This document shows positions 24,501 to 35,685 of a stretch of DNA of 64,000 nt, piece by piece (position 1 is the stretch's first letter; each line of letters starts with the position of its first letter). The notes under the pieces were generated by a model. That model was not told the origin of the DNA. It saw nothing but the letters and a program-made list of their open reading frames with translations, and did no database searches. Origin of the DNA: Parasponia andersonii (lineage: Eukaryota; Streptophyta; Magnoliopsida; Rosales; Cannabaceae). The position numbers were made by a program, and so were the translations under genes. The stretch is from positions 62,001 to 126,000 of the forward strand of contig JXTB01000782.1 of NCBI GenBank assembly GCA_002914805.1. Reading direction: 5' to 3'.

Positions 24501-27105
24501 TTTGATCTATCCATTGGTATTCACACTTACACTGGCACGTATCCTCAACTGTGACATTGTATTTTTATCGGCCTTCTTATATTCAGACTTTGTAGGAAAA
24601 TTTTCTTACATCATAAAGCAAGTAGGCACTCTCTTTAGTTTCTCTGTTGCAACTTATTTGTGATAGATTTAATAAAGCACAATGGCCATGCATTTTATAG
24701 GCTTGGACAGACAACTGCAAAAGCTCCAAATCAAGTAGAAGAAACTGGCAAGAAGAATCATAGTCGATCAAGCACTACACCTTCTAGGGATCTGGCATCA
24801 TTTGCAGATGAGTATAGGAAATTGGCAATTGATTGCCTCAAAGTTTTACGTGTTGAGATGCAACTGGAGACTATTTTCCATATGCAGGTCTTTGAGACAT
24901 GGTTTATATTTACTTTTTAATTTGAGAATGATATGCATAATTTCTCTGCTGAATGCCGAAACTGATTGTTTTATGTTAACAGGAAATGACAACTAGGGAG
25001 TATCTGGAGGACCAAGATGCAGAAGAGCCCGATGACTTTATTATTTCACTCACTGCACAGGTCATTATTTCTCTTTCTCTCTTTCTCTCTGTGATAAGCA
25101 ACAGGTCAGTATATGATTTTGACGAATGAGTAACGGTGCACATCACCATAGAAGAAAAATGTGTATATGTTCTCCTTCTGGCAAGTTGGTGCTTGTGCTT
25201 ATTATTGGCATTCACCGCATCCTTATTGGATAAGTCCGCGAATAGAGAATATATTGTATACTCATGTATATAGATATGAGTAGACAATAGAATCTAAGTT
25301 TGTGTGCTGTTAAATGGCCTATTGGATTCTTTATAAGTCAAAGTATGCATATGTTTACTTGAGCAAACTACTCTCTCTCGTGATATGAAAATACAGAGCA
25401 AAGGAATGGTTCTTTGTGGACAGAAATAATTTCACTAAATACCATATGCTTCTATAAATAGATCTCACTATCATTTTCTTTTTCCATAGATTATGCGTAG
25501 GGATGAGGAAATGGCACCTTTTGTTGTGGGAGTGAAGCGGAATTACATATATGGTGGAATATGCAGCGTTGCAGCAAATGCATCCATAAAGGTTATCTTT
25601 CCATTTTTCTCAGCAAATTTGGTTTAGATTTTAGTTTGTGATGCTTATTTTGTGCTGATTTTTTGTCAGATTATAGTTTCACTTTAATTATTTGTAGCAC
25701 TTGACTATTTCCTCTTACACTGCTAACTCAAGAGATGCAACTTCTGATCAGGCTTTGGCTGACATGAAATCCATCAATCTTTTTGGGGTTCAGCAGATAT
25801 GCCGAAATTCAATTGCGTTGGAGCAGGTAGAGTTTATTCTATATCTATATACCCCGTGTCTTCATTCTTTTGAGTCTAATTATTAGTAAAAGTTTCCATC
25901 CGGATGTGTTTTAACAAACACGAAATGTGAAACAAGATTGCCTCTTAACCAAGTTGAAAGATCATAATAAAAGCTTTGTAAGTGATTGTAGTTATGGAGA
26001 GTCAGTCCTAAACTACTGATTAGTGAAGTTGCACTTTGATCCATGTATATTGGGTAGAGAAATTATATACAGTAATGCAGTGTTTTTTTATTAATAATAA
26101 AGCTGAGTTCTTGAGAACTTGGTCAACAAAGTATACTTTCATGTACCATCTTTTAGACTTTTTTCCTTTCTGCTTTTACTACCCTATGTCTTCAGCCAAA
26201 CTCAAAGTTCAATTTATTCTATTTAGTGAACTTCGTATTTTGGAAAAAACAAATTGATATTCCCACCTCTGATTCCTGCCATAGCAACATAACCTTGAAA
26301 GCAAGGGTTCGGAACCATAACTTAGCTGGTATTTGTGCGGGTGTTACATGGGCACAATCGGAGATCTACATTTTAGAAAATCGTAATCAGAGGATCTCTC
26401 AATTACTAGCTGCTCACAGAGAGAAACCTACTCAGCTACTTGAAATGTATCAATTGTGACGCCTTTGTCATTATTTGCAAAGCCAATGAATGCGGCTCCA
26501 ATCTGGTTCACGTCAGTACCAGACTAGCCTCGCTGGTGTTGAGAATTATTATAGAGGGTTTAATTTTAGCGAGAATAAACTGTAAATTTTTCCATTTTAA
26601 TTGATTACTTCAATATGATGTAATACCTGCCCCAAATCATTGACAGGGGCTCCATGATTCTTTTTGTTTGTGAAAGAATCATCCTTCACTGTCTTCGTTG
26701 GTATTGCAGGCACTAGCAGCTATACCCTCAATTAACAGTGAAGCTGTTCAACAGAGATTAGATCATGTTCGAACTTATTTTGAACTTCTAAACATGCCAT
26801 ATGAGGCAAGTCATTAAACTGACCATTTATCTGCAATATTGTTGTGTTTTCTTCTTTCAGATGTCAATCTTACGTTCCCTTTTGCAGGCCTTGCTTGCCT
26901 TCATCACGGAGCACGAGCACTTGTTCACGGCTGCAGAGTTAGTCAATTACAACTGTTTTACCTATATGAGTTTGAGTTGTTTATTTGTTTAATAATGTCT
27001 TAAATTCCCTTTGCCAGGTACGCTAATCTTCTAAAGGTCCAAGTCCCAGGAAGGGAGATTCCTGCTGATGCTCAAGACCGTGTATCTGATATTTTATCCC
27101 GTTAG
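12531..27105 (+). CDS. SEC8: Exocyst complex subunit SEC8 (EXOC4 homologue)
   Basis: Subunit of the octameric exocyst, which tethers secretory vesicles to the plasma membrane. Coding exons: 12531-12572, 13624-13836, 14297-14470, 14644-14748, 15244-15353, 15999-16166, 16619-16796, 16887-16993, 17380-17687, 17788-17945, 18176-18291, 18425-18495, 19148-19278, 19381-19430, 19910-20010, 20648-20760, 20900-21007, 21666-21863, 22040-22125, 24701-24887, 24983-25060, 25490-25591, 25752-25826, 26710-26805, 26888-26937, 27018-27105. They join in frame to 1070 residues, close to the length I recall for the Arabidopsis protein. The start MGLFDGLPV and the stretch FDSLPHVVHILTSKDRE are typical of plant SEC8. 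Residues about 80-125 (ILRLFSESTE ... SKQLHQLWYRS) form the N-terminal helical region. No membrane segment or signal peptide is seen. Introns 15, 16, 17, 19 and 24 start with GC. Intron 24 has a second acceptor (AG at 26859-26860) that would add nine residues in frame. Confidence 0.93.
13958..14097 (+). repeat. Triplicated 47-bp unit in SEC8 intron 2
   Basis: Three head-to-tail copies of a unit with AAGGAAAATTGATTG, a T-tract and ACTTAGAATTG. The near identity of the copies shows recent expansion. It creates the repeated low-complexity translations seen on both strands. Confidence 0.9.
14799..14845 (+). repeat. G-rich tract in SEC8 intron 4 (G-quadruplex candidate)
   Basis: Several runs of three to twelve G separated by one or two A/T bases lie on the coding strand, in otherwise AT-rich intron sequence. 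It meets the G3+ loop pattern of an intramolecular quadruplex many times over. Confidence 0.8.
15691..15904. mobile_element. MITE copy 1, in SEC8 intron 5
   Basis: The ends are inverted and similar: GGTTGCCAATCCCGTAG at the left, and GGGCACCAATCCAGTAG reading inward from the right. The copy sits between TATATA runs. The interior has no coding sequence and shares the words AAAATGTGCAT and TTGGTGCCCATA with the copy at 36939-37180. Confidence 0.6.
22502..22872 (-). repeat. TRIM LTR, left copy (3' LTR)
   Basis: 371 bp, bounded by the 9-bp inverted termini TGATGTAGA/TCTACATCA. It carries a TATATATAAATA-like promoter box on the minus strand near 22710-22698. Confidence 0.85.
23279..23686 (-). repeat. 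TRIM LTR, right copy (5' LTR)
   Basis: 408 bp. It is longer than its partner mainly because a segment of about 37 bp (ACTCAATAATCATT ... TCATAGTCT) is tandemly duplicated near 23425-23490. Other differences are scattered substitutions. Confidence 0.85.
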
Positions 27106-28055
27106 CTTTCTGGGTTTTGGATTTAGATCTACTTTCGATTTCTTAGAACAAACGGGTGCATCATTCTACATGTGTTGGTTTCATGTACGTAAAACTATGA
27201 TCTTTTCTCAAAATGGTAGAAGCAGATCTGATGCAGATGGTATTTTCAGGGATTCACGTCCCTCCAAGTCGTGGGAAGTTTTTGTCGTAATCGTGGTCGT
27301 GCGAGGTCAATATTGTAGGTTTTTTTTTTAATTATTTTTATTATAATTATTATTTGTTCATGTGCAGCGTCAATTTTGTTCGTTCGTGTTTGCGATATGA
27401 GAACTTCGGTTTGTAGCTTTGGCGAGAATAGGGGAAAAAATGTAATTTATAATTCTATGCTCATTAGCTTCTGTAAATCATTTTATTGGTTCTCACATTA
27501 ATCACTTCTGTTCATACTTTTTGCCTACGTAAATTCTCCCTCATCAATGCTTCAGAAAACATTATCTGCAAAAGAAGATTAATGTTCTGGTTAGATGCCC
27601 GCCATTCACTCCGAGCACAATTGCTAGCGGCAAAAATTACATCCAAAACTTGCCCACAACATGTTTAAACTTTCCAGCAAAAGGGGGAAAAAAAAATCAT
27701 GTGCAACATTGTGACATTTTTGAACTGATCATATATATATGATGAGTGGTCATACTATTTTAAAAAAGAAAAAGATATTTAAATGCATGTTACATTACAT
27801 CATGGTGTGTCAGTTTTGGGTGTCAATTTGATGTTCGTATCATTACTCATTTATAAAAATTTATCTAGTTGTTGCAATATATAAAATGTTTATCGTTGCC
27901 GTGCACGTTCCACTTATTATTTATGTAAAAAACTATCATTCTGACTTAGACATAGACATCATTTTTTACTAAAGAAAAAAAATCTTGAAAGATATGCTTG
28001 ACTACAGTTAACACAAATTTCTTTTTCAGAAGTGAAATGAAAGGTGAAGATGAAT
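27106..28055. other. SEC8 3' UTR and intergenic DNA
   Basis: This is the sequence after the SEC8 stop codon. AT-rich 3' UTR-like sequence extends to roughly 27.5 kb. No further coding sequence is seen. Confidence 0.6.
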
Positions 28056-28450
28056 CTATGTTTGGTAGAGGAAAGAAAATAAGAGAAAAGGAAAAGATAA
28101 GAGGGAAAGAAATTGTTTAGGATAGTAAGGAAAAATATCTTTTTTCTGTAGTTATTTGGTTAGTTGAAAAGAAAGCAAAATGATTGTAACGATTGTTAAT
28201 GTAAAGATTGGAAAAATTGGTATATAAGAGTAATTTGATAAATTTAATTTTTTTATTGGAAGTATTTTTCCTTTTCCTTGTCTCTCCAAACTGGAGGAGC
28301 GAAGTCTTTTTGGTCCTATCTCATTTTTTTTTCTCCTATTTTCTCTTCCATTTTCCTTTTAGCTCTTTTATCTTTCTTCAAAATTCTATTTTCTCTCCTC
28401 CCTTCCCTCTTACTATTTTTTTCATCCCTTTTCCCTCGTAGCAAATATAG
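28056..28450. mobile_element. Small inverted-terminus element (MITE-like)
   Basis: The left end CTATGTTTGGTAGAGG and the reverse complement of the right end, CTATATTTGCTACGAGG, match with a few changes. The left arm is purine-rich and the right arm pyrimidine-rich, as in a foldback. A fragment with a similar left arm (ATGTTTGGTAGGGGAGAAGA) lies near 56701. I found no clear target duplication. Confidence 0.45.
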
Positions 28451-29699
28451 TCTAAAATTTTGTTTGAGAGAATTCTCAGTATCCTGTTATTCATTTTCTT
28501 CTGAAGAACGAAAAACAAAATGAAAAATATTGCCCACGCCCAACATTCATTAAAGAAATTTTAAAAGATTTTGTCTGGCATTTTCTGAAAATAAATAAAT
28601 AAATAAAACGAAGGATGACCAAAAAAGGCTGAATTACTAAGCTTAAACTTGTTTATCTTGACCGATCATTTTCTTTTTCCCTAATACATTAGAAGTTCTT
28701 GAGTATCTAACTACTTCCCTAACCCCCGCAATAGATTTATGCTAGGGACGAACTTTGTTATAATTATAAGTGCATTTTACTACACTTGGCAACTGGAGTA
28801 AATAACAAAGGCTTTACTAATCTGCAATAGAAGCCGGGAAAAAGAATCGTTTTTCCTTTTCTTCATGTATTTACTTATTCATTTGAAATATTCTAGTGAA
28901 TTTTTTACATAATTAATGAAAGTGAAAATAGATAATTCAGTTTTTTATTCTTTCATGCAAAAAGTGTGAATGAGAGCGATAATTGTATTTAGAAACTTCC
29001 TATCGATATGGTACGAATGGCGAAAATTTAAGACATCAAAATGCACGTTGTTTCACATAGATACCGACTATTTGGAAAATAAAAGAATAAAAGGATTTGC
29101 AATTTCGTTCAACTGTGATCTCCAATGCCCAGCAGCGTCCATGTTTATAGATCAAAATGGGATACAAGCCATAAATGCATAACTCCAAAAAATCCACTAA
29201 AATAATGTGTAATTAAAATAAATATTCTAGCTGGACCTAGAGCCTTTTGACCTAAGAATCATGTCAAGAGAAAATAAAGGAAAATTATCACTAAAATACC
29301 TTCAGTAGATAGAGCCAATATACCTCAGCCTTCCTCCTTTTTTTTTTTGAAATTATATTTTTATCCTTACTTTTATTTTAAAATTTTAGTTTTATTTTCT
29401 ATTTGTCCCCCTAAATTTTTATAATTATAGTTTTTGCTGCTATTTTATTAAAAAAAATCAATAACGCCATTAATGAGACCTACTATTTTTTCTTTTAAAT
29501 TTCTAAAATTTACTTATGTTATTTTGAAATACTATATTCTGTTTTTGTTTTAGATAATTTTTCTTTTGACTCATTTTAAACACTCTTTTTAATTCTATAT
29601 TGATCTATGTTAACTAATATGTTTCAATCTTAGCTAAAAAAATTTTTAGTGTATGTCTCCCCTTCACCTTAAGAAAATTTTCTAGCTCTATCACTAATA
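28451..29699. other. Intergenic AT-rich DNA, no gene seen
   Basis: Short open frames occur but have no recognisable domains. There are T- and A-rich runs and no clear repeats. Confidence 0.5.
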
Positions 29700-30530
29700 C
29701 CCTATGTTTTAAAAAAAACTTTGAAAAAAAAAAACCGAGTGTTTTTGGATTTTAAACTAAGTACATTCTATTTAAAGGAAATTATTACTAAAATATCCTC
29801 TGAAAAAAAAAACCTTTGGATTACTGAAATTTCTAAAAAAAAATACATTCTATTTAAATTATTGTATTATTTGCTATATTTGACTAGTCAAAGGTTTTAA
29901 AAAAATTAGTAAAATTAATATTTTATCTCTTATTACACACACCAAAATGAGAGAGAATATATATAATCTAAAATCTCTTTAGAAAAAAAAAAATTTCTTC
30001 CCTCCATAATTATGGAGCACAAATCTACAAAAGAAAAAAATATATAATATTTTTGGAAATTTTTGTGACTTTCAAAATTTTGATTATTTTATATATTGTT
30101 TTTTCTTTTTTGAATTTTCATTGTAATTACGGAGGGAATAGTTTTATTTTTCATTTTCAAAATTTCCAAAAATTTTAGATTTTCTTTTCTTCTCTAGATT
30201 TGTGCTCAACTATGGAGGGAAGAGTTTTTTTTTTCCTTTTCTTAGAGAGAGTTTAGACCATATGTATTCTTTCTCCTTTTATTTACAAGTGTGGTGTGTG
30301 CCTTAAAATAATATAAGAAGGGATAAAATGTTAATTTTAATATTTTTTTTGAAGCATTTGACCAGTCAAAGTAGCAAATAATATGATAATTCAAATAAAA
30401 AGTATTTATTTTGAATTTTTAATAATACAAATATTTTTTCACACTTTTTAAAACTATTTTAGTGATAATTTTTCATATATATTTTGATTTTCTAAAAACA
30501 CACAGTTTTTTTCAGGCTTTTTGAAAACTG
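29700..30530. repeat. Long foldback (inverted repeat) centred near 30.1 kb
   Basis: The two halves are inverted and similar along their whole length. TTTGCTATATTTGACTAGTC (about 29870) pairs with the complement of GACCAGTCAAAGTAGCAAAT (about 30359-30378). AAAATTAATATTTTATCTCT pairs with GGATAAAATGTTAATTTTAA. The inner arms share CCCTCCATAATTATGGAG-type text with AACTATGGAGGGAAG. There is no coding content. The form fits a long-terminal-inverted-repeat MITE, and a transcript would fold into a hairpin of roughly 400 bp. Confidence 0.75.
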
Positions 30531-32574
30531 AGAAAATTTTAATAATAACCATCCTAAAATAAATCGGTCATCTCAATAAAATTATGATGATTCAGCTTAA
30601 ATTAGAAATCATAATGAAATTAAATGAAATCAATTGCCTTAACAATTTTCCTGTTAGATATGGGATTGTTCGCGGCCAGGTTTTTTTTTTTCTAAGTGGA
30701 GCTTAACTAATGACTTACACTTGTTACAAATTAAAGGAAAATACCTAATACTAACCAATCCCCACCCTACCTGATTAGGGATAATAGGTTTTCACGCCTA
30801 CCCCTGGTGTGATTCGAATCTAAAACCAAGATCCTAAGTAGTAAGTATTCTTACCACTTGAGCCAACCCACTTCGTCATCTCACTACCTCGCTACTGATT
30901 TAAACACCAAAATCATTAACCAAATTATATATATGAAACTATATTTGCTGGCTATGAAACTTTGGAGGAAACCATATCTAGGAGGTTTGGTCAATTCGGT
31001 TAGACTTAGGCTTGATAATTTTTAAATTTGTCTATCCCACAAAATTCGAACACGTAATTGAGCAAAAAATAAAAATAAAAATATATATAATCATGATTTA
31101 ATTTAAAGTCATAATTCACCACATTATTTCAGTCAAATTTGAATAAATAACCACCACTAAAATTTAAAGTCTACAACACAACATATAACGTGTCTTTTAA
31201 ACTAAAAGTAAATATAACGAAAACAGAAAATGAGAGTGTGTTTTCAAAAAGGATTAGGACTGTGCATGAGCCTTACAGTTACACCGCAGAGCTTATGGCT
31301 ATAAAGGAAGCATTGTCTTTTGCGTTTTGAGAAGAAGCGGGTAGTGCATTATGTGGAGAGTGACTGTGTTAAAATGCTGTTGTGATTGCTATTAATTCGA
31401 AGGTGGGTTTAGCCTGTGATAATTTGTTGGTTGGTGATATCCAATTCCTTTTTCAACTTTCTAGTGTTGGATCTTGCTGTTCCATTGGTCGTGACAGCAA
31501 TACAATAGCCCACACACTTGCAAAATTATGTCTCATGTTTCTATCTTGTCTATTATTCTTGGTTGTATAGCCCATTTTAGTGGCAGATTATTTGAATTAA
31601 TAAAATTTACAGAGGTTTATTTTTTTAAAAAAAAAAAAAAAAGACAAAATGTATTTTTTTAAAACTTTTGTCATTCTCTTTTATTTTTTTTTCATTTAAT
31701 TGATTTGAATAATTTGACCTCTTTTTAATTTCAATAATTATTTTTTTCAATTAAAATGAGAGAGAGAGAGAGAGAAAAAAAAAATTGTCTTTTTCTTAAA
31801 AAAAATTGTCATTCTCCTTTTTCTTTTTTTCTTTCCTATTTTAACTCTTCTCAGTTTCCTAACTTTCCATAATCATAATTTTTTTTAAAAGTATACTTCA
31901 TAAGCTGAAAAGGTAAAAATTTCTTTTTCAACAATCTCAAGATTCAATTTTTACCATATTTATGGCTGCGGTACTATTTGATAAAAAAAAATACAAATTA
32001 AAATTTTAATTTGATATGAATGAAAAGAGGTGGGTTAAATGCTAAAGCACTAAATGTGGTCGGTTCTTCTTGATATTATCTCATGATAATTTTTATCAGC
32101 TTTTGCTTAGTAGTTGACAGTCAGTTTGTAACATCTCATACGAAAAAATCTTCATAGCTAGATTGTTTTCCCACCAAAAAAAAAAAAACTTTACACCACA
32201 CTAACCAGCAAAATGGGTTTTTCAAATCTACCAAATCAACCAACTTTCTAAAAAAAAAAAAAAATCAAGTAATTTAATTTTTTAAGGGAGATTAGATTGA
32301 TGGTTTTTGCAATTTATTGGTCTTTTTGAACACTCTAGCCTCTATGGGCCATGTAATCCAGCTCAATTTGCATCGCATCACTTCTCATTGCTCCTCAAAT
32401 TCTTCGGAATTTGATATGAATAGTACTAATTTATACTAAAATAATTTTTCTAAGAATATTCTAAAGAATAATTTTCTAGTGTTGTTACATAATTACGTAA
32501 GAATCGCACAATTTATTACTATTGATTAATTTTAAAAAAATCATAATTCTATAGTCACAAATTATATTTTTTCG
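30531..32574. other. Intergenic DNA around the LINE fragment
   Basis: Apart from the LINE fragment at 31251-31642 I see no gene. A GA run lies at 31757-31773, and A-tracts at 32175-32188 and 32251-32264. Confidence 0.5.
31251..31642 (+). mobile_element. LINE 3'-end fragment with RNase H-like domain and poly(A)
   Basis: Frames at 31260-31540 (interrupted) show pieces typical of the C-terminal RNase H-like domain of plant LINEs: TAELMAIKEALSF, HYVESDCVKML, then IGRDSNTIAHTLAKLC. After the stop come an AATAAAAT sequence and an A-rich tail ending near 31642. The upstream reverse transcriptase is missing, as expected of 5'-truncated LINE copies. Frameshifts and a stop show decay. Confidence 0.7.
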
Positions 32575-35422
32575 TTACATGCACGATGCTACTAGAAAAG
32601 TGGATATTGTTGGTATGGGTGATATCCGTTTGAAGATGTCAAACAGATCGGTGTGAAAAATCCAGAAAGTAAGGCATGTACCTAGATTGATGCGGAACCT
32701 TATATCGATGGAACAGCTTGACAAGTAAGGACATAATGTGACCTTTACTAATGGCTCGTGGAAGGTTAGCAAAGGAGCCATGGTTGTTTCTCGAGGAAAC
32801 AAAACTGGAACTCTCTACATAACTTCTAGTTGTAGAGATACATTGGCGACTGTCAATGCTAGTGTTGATTCAAGTCTATGGCACCATAGAATTGGGCATA
32901 TGAGCAAAAAGGGAATGAAGGTAATGTGGTCAAAGGGAAAGCTACCAGAGCTGAAGTCAATTGAGCATAGCCTGTGCGAAAGCTGTATCTTTGGCAAGCA
33001 AAAGAGGGTAAGCTTTTCGAAAGGCGGAAGAGAACCAAAAGCAGCAAAATTGGAGCTGGTTCATACAGACATGTGGGGGCCATCTCCTGTGACATCCCTT
33101 GGAGGCTCAAGATACTATGTGACGTTCATTGACGATTCGAGCAGAAAGGTATGGGTTTATTTTCTGAAAAATAAATCTGATGTTTACGATACCTTTAAGA
33201 AGTGGAAAGCCATGGTTGAGAACGAAACTAATCTGAAAGTGAAATACTTGCGGTCTGATAATGGGGGAGAATATGATGATGATAATTTCAAGAAATATTG
33301 TGCTATTAATAGGATCAAGTTCGAGAAAACCATTCCAGGGAAACATCAATAGAATGGTATTACTGAAACAATGAACAGAACCCTGAATGAACGTGCAAGG
33401 AGCATTAGATTACACGCGGGGTTGTCAAAATCATTCTGGGCCGATGCAGTTAACACTGTTACATATCTTATCAACAGAGGGCCGTCAGTACCATTGGATT
33501 GCAGAATACTAAAGGAGGTCTGGAGCGGTAAAGAGGTAAATCTTTCTTTTCTGAAAATATTTGGCTGTCTATCTTATGTTCATATAGACTCTACCAATAG
33601 AAGTAAACTTGATCCTAAGTCTAAAAAATCTTTCTTTATTGGTTATGGTGATGCTGAGTTTGGTTATCGTTTCTGGGATGATCAAAATCGGAATATCATC
33701 AGAAGCAGGGATGTCATATTCAACGAGGAGGTGATGTACAAGGACAGATTAGGCATCGGAGCTAATAATGCATGTCCTGAAGTTAAAAAGTTTGAGGTAA
33801 TACCATTGAATGAGATCCCAACAGATGAAATGAAGATTAATGATGGCGAAAAAAATCAAGAAGCTGTAGCACCAGCAGCAGACCCACAGACCCCAGTGGG
33901 TGAACTCAGAAGATCTTCTAGAACAATTCGACCTCCTCAGAGATATTCCCCAGCACTGCATTATATTCTGTTGACTGATAAAGGCAAGCCAGAGACTTAT
34001 GAAGAAGCGGTGCAAAATGATGAGTCAACCAAGTGGGAGTTAGCCATGAAAGATGAGATGGAGTCACTGGCGTCCAATCAGACATGGGAACTGGCCGAAC
34101 TACCAGAAGGAAAGAAGGCATTACACAACAAGTGAGTGTACCGAATAAAGGAAGAATATGATGGGAGCAAGCAGTACAAAGCAAAACTTGTCGTCAAAGG
34201 CTTTCAACAGAAGGAAGGCATTGACTACACTGAGATTTTCTCTCCAGTGGTCAAATTGACCACTATCAAAACAGTACTTGGGTTGGTGGCTAAAGAAGAC
34301 TTACATCTAGAATAATTAGATGTCACGACGACATTTCTTCATGGTGACCTGGAAGGAGAAATTTATATGAAGCAGTCACAAGGTTTTGAAGTACAAGAAA
34401 AAGAGAAAATGGTGTGTAAAATTCAGAAGAGCCTGTATGGCCTAAAACAGGCTCCAAGACAGTGGTACAAGAAGTTTGATACATTTATGAGTAACAATGG
34501 TTTCTTGCGATGCCAGGCAGATAGTTGCTGTTACGTGAAGAGATTTGACAATTTCTATATTATTCTACTTCTATATGTAAATGATATGTTAATTGCTGAA
34601 GCTAATATAGAGGAAAGTGATAAGCTCAAGAAAGAATTGTCAATGGAGTTTTCTATGAAGTATTTAGGAGCTGCAAAGCAAATCCTTAAGATGCGGATTT
34701 CTAGAAACAGGGTGAAAGGGAGTTTGAATCTATCTCAGGAGGAGTATGTGAAGAAGGTGCTTAGCGGATTCAATATGGATAATGCAAAGCCTGTAAGTAC
34801 TCCTTTAACTAGTCACTTCAAACTAACCAATGAGCAATCACCCTCAACAGAGCAGGAACGAGTTCATATGGCCAAGGTACTATATTTTTCTGTTATTGGC
34901 AGCCTTATGTATGCCATGGTGTGTACAAGATTGGATATAGTATATGCAGTGGGAGTTGTGAGCCGATACATAAGCAATCCAGGAAAACAGCACTAGGAAG
35001 CAGTGAAGTGGATTCTCAGGTACTTGAGAGGCACCAACAACATGGCCTTGTGCTTTAGAAAGTCAGATCTGGGTTTAGAAAGCTATGTAGATGCTGACAT
35101 GGCTGGTGATGTAGACGGCAGGAAGAGTACTACTGGATATGTATTTACATTAATTGGTACAGCTGTTAGCTGGGTCTCAAAGCTATAAAAGATTGTCACT
35201 CTATCTACTACTGAAGCAGAGTATGTTGTTGTGACAGAAGCAAGCAAGGAGTTGATCTAGTTGCAAAGCTTCTTGGAGGAACTGGGTCATAATTATGGGA
35301 AGAACACTTTGCATTATGACAGTCAAAGTACTATTCATCTTACGAAGAACCCTGTATATCATGCTCGAACAAAGCATATATAGGTTCGGTATCACTTTAT
35401 ATGCTCAGCTTTGGAAGATGGA

Positions 35423-35573
35423 GTCTTAGTGCTAGAGAAGATTCCAGGAAGCAAGAACCCAGTGGATGTGTTAACTAAGACGGTGACCATTGACAAANGT
35501 CTTAGTACTAGAGAAGATTCCAGGAAGCAAAAACCCAGTGGATGTGTTAACTAAGACGGTGACCATTGACAAA
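35423..35573 (+). repeat. 75-bp direct repeat flanking a single N
   Basis: 35423-35497 and 35499-35573 are the same 75 bases of copia RNase H sequence, except for two G/A differences, and are separated only by the N at 35498. This is the form left when two contig ends overlap but are not merged. Confidence 0.9.
35498..35498. other. Single-N assembly join
   Basis: One N lies between two copies of the same 75-bp sequence, the pattern of unmerged overlapping contig ends. Confidence 0.85.
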
Positions 35574-35685
35574 CTAAAGTTGTGTTCAGCTTCAGTTGGC
35601 TTACAAGCATAAAGAAGAGAGAGATGAGCTGCTGCATTAATCGAATATGAAGAAATGATTGGAATCAAGTCTTCAAGTGAGAGAT

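Noticed and set aside
26226-26459. A 77-codon frame in SEC8 intron 23
   Set aside because: It lies wholly within an intron, has no recognisable domain and no good start context.
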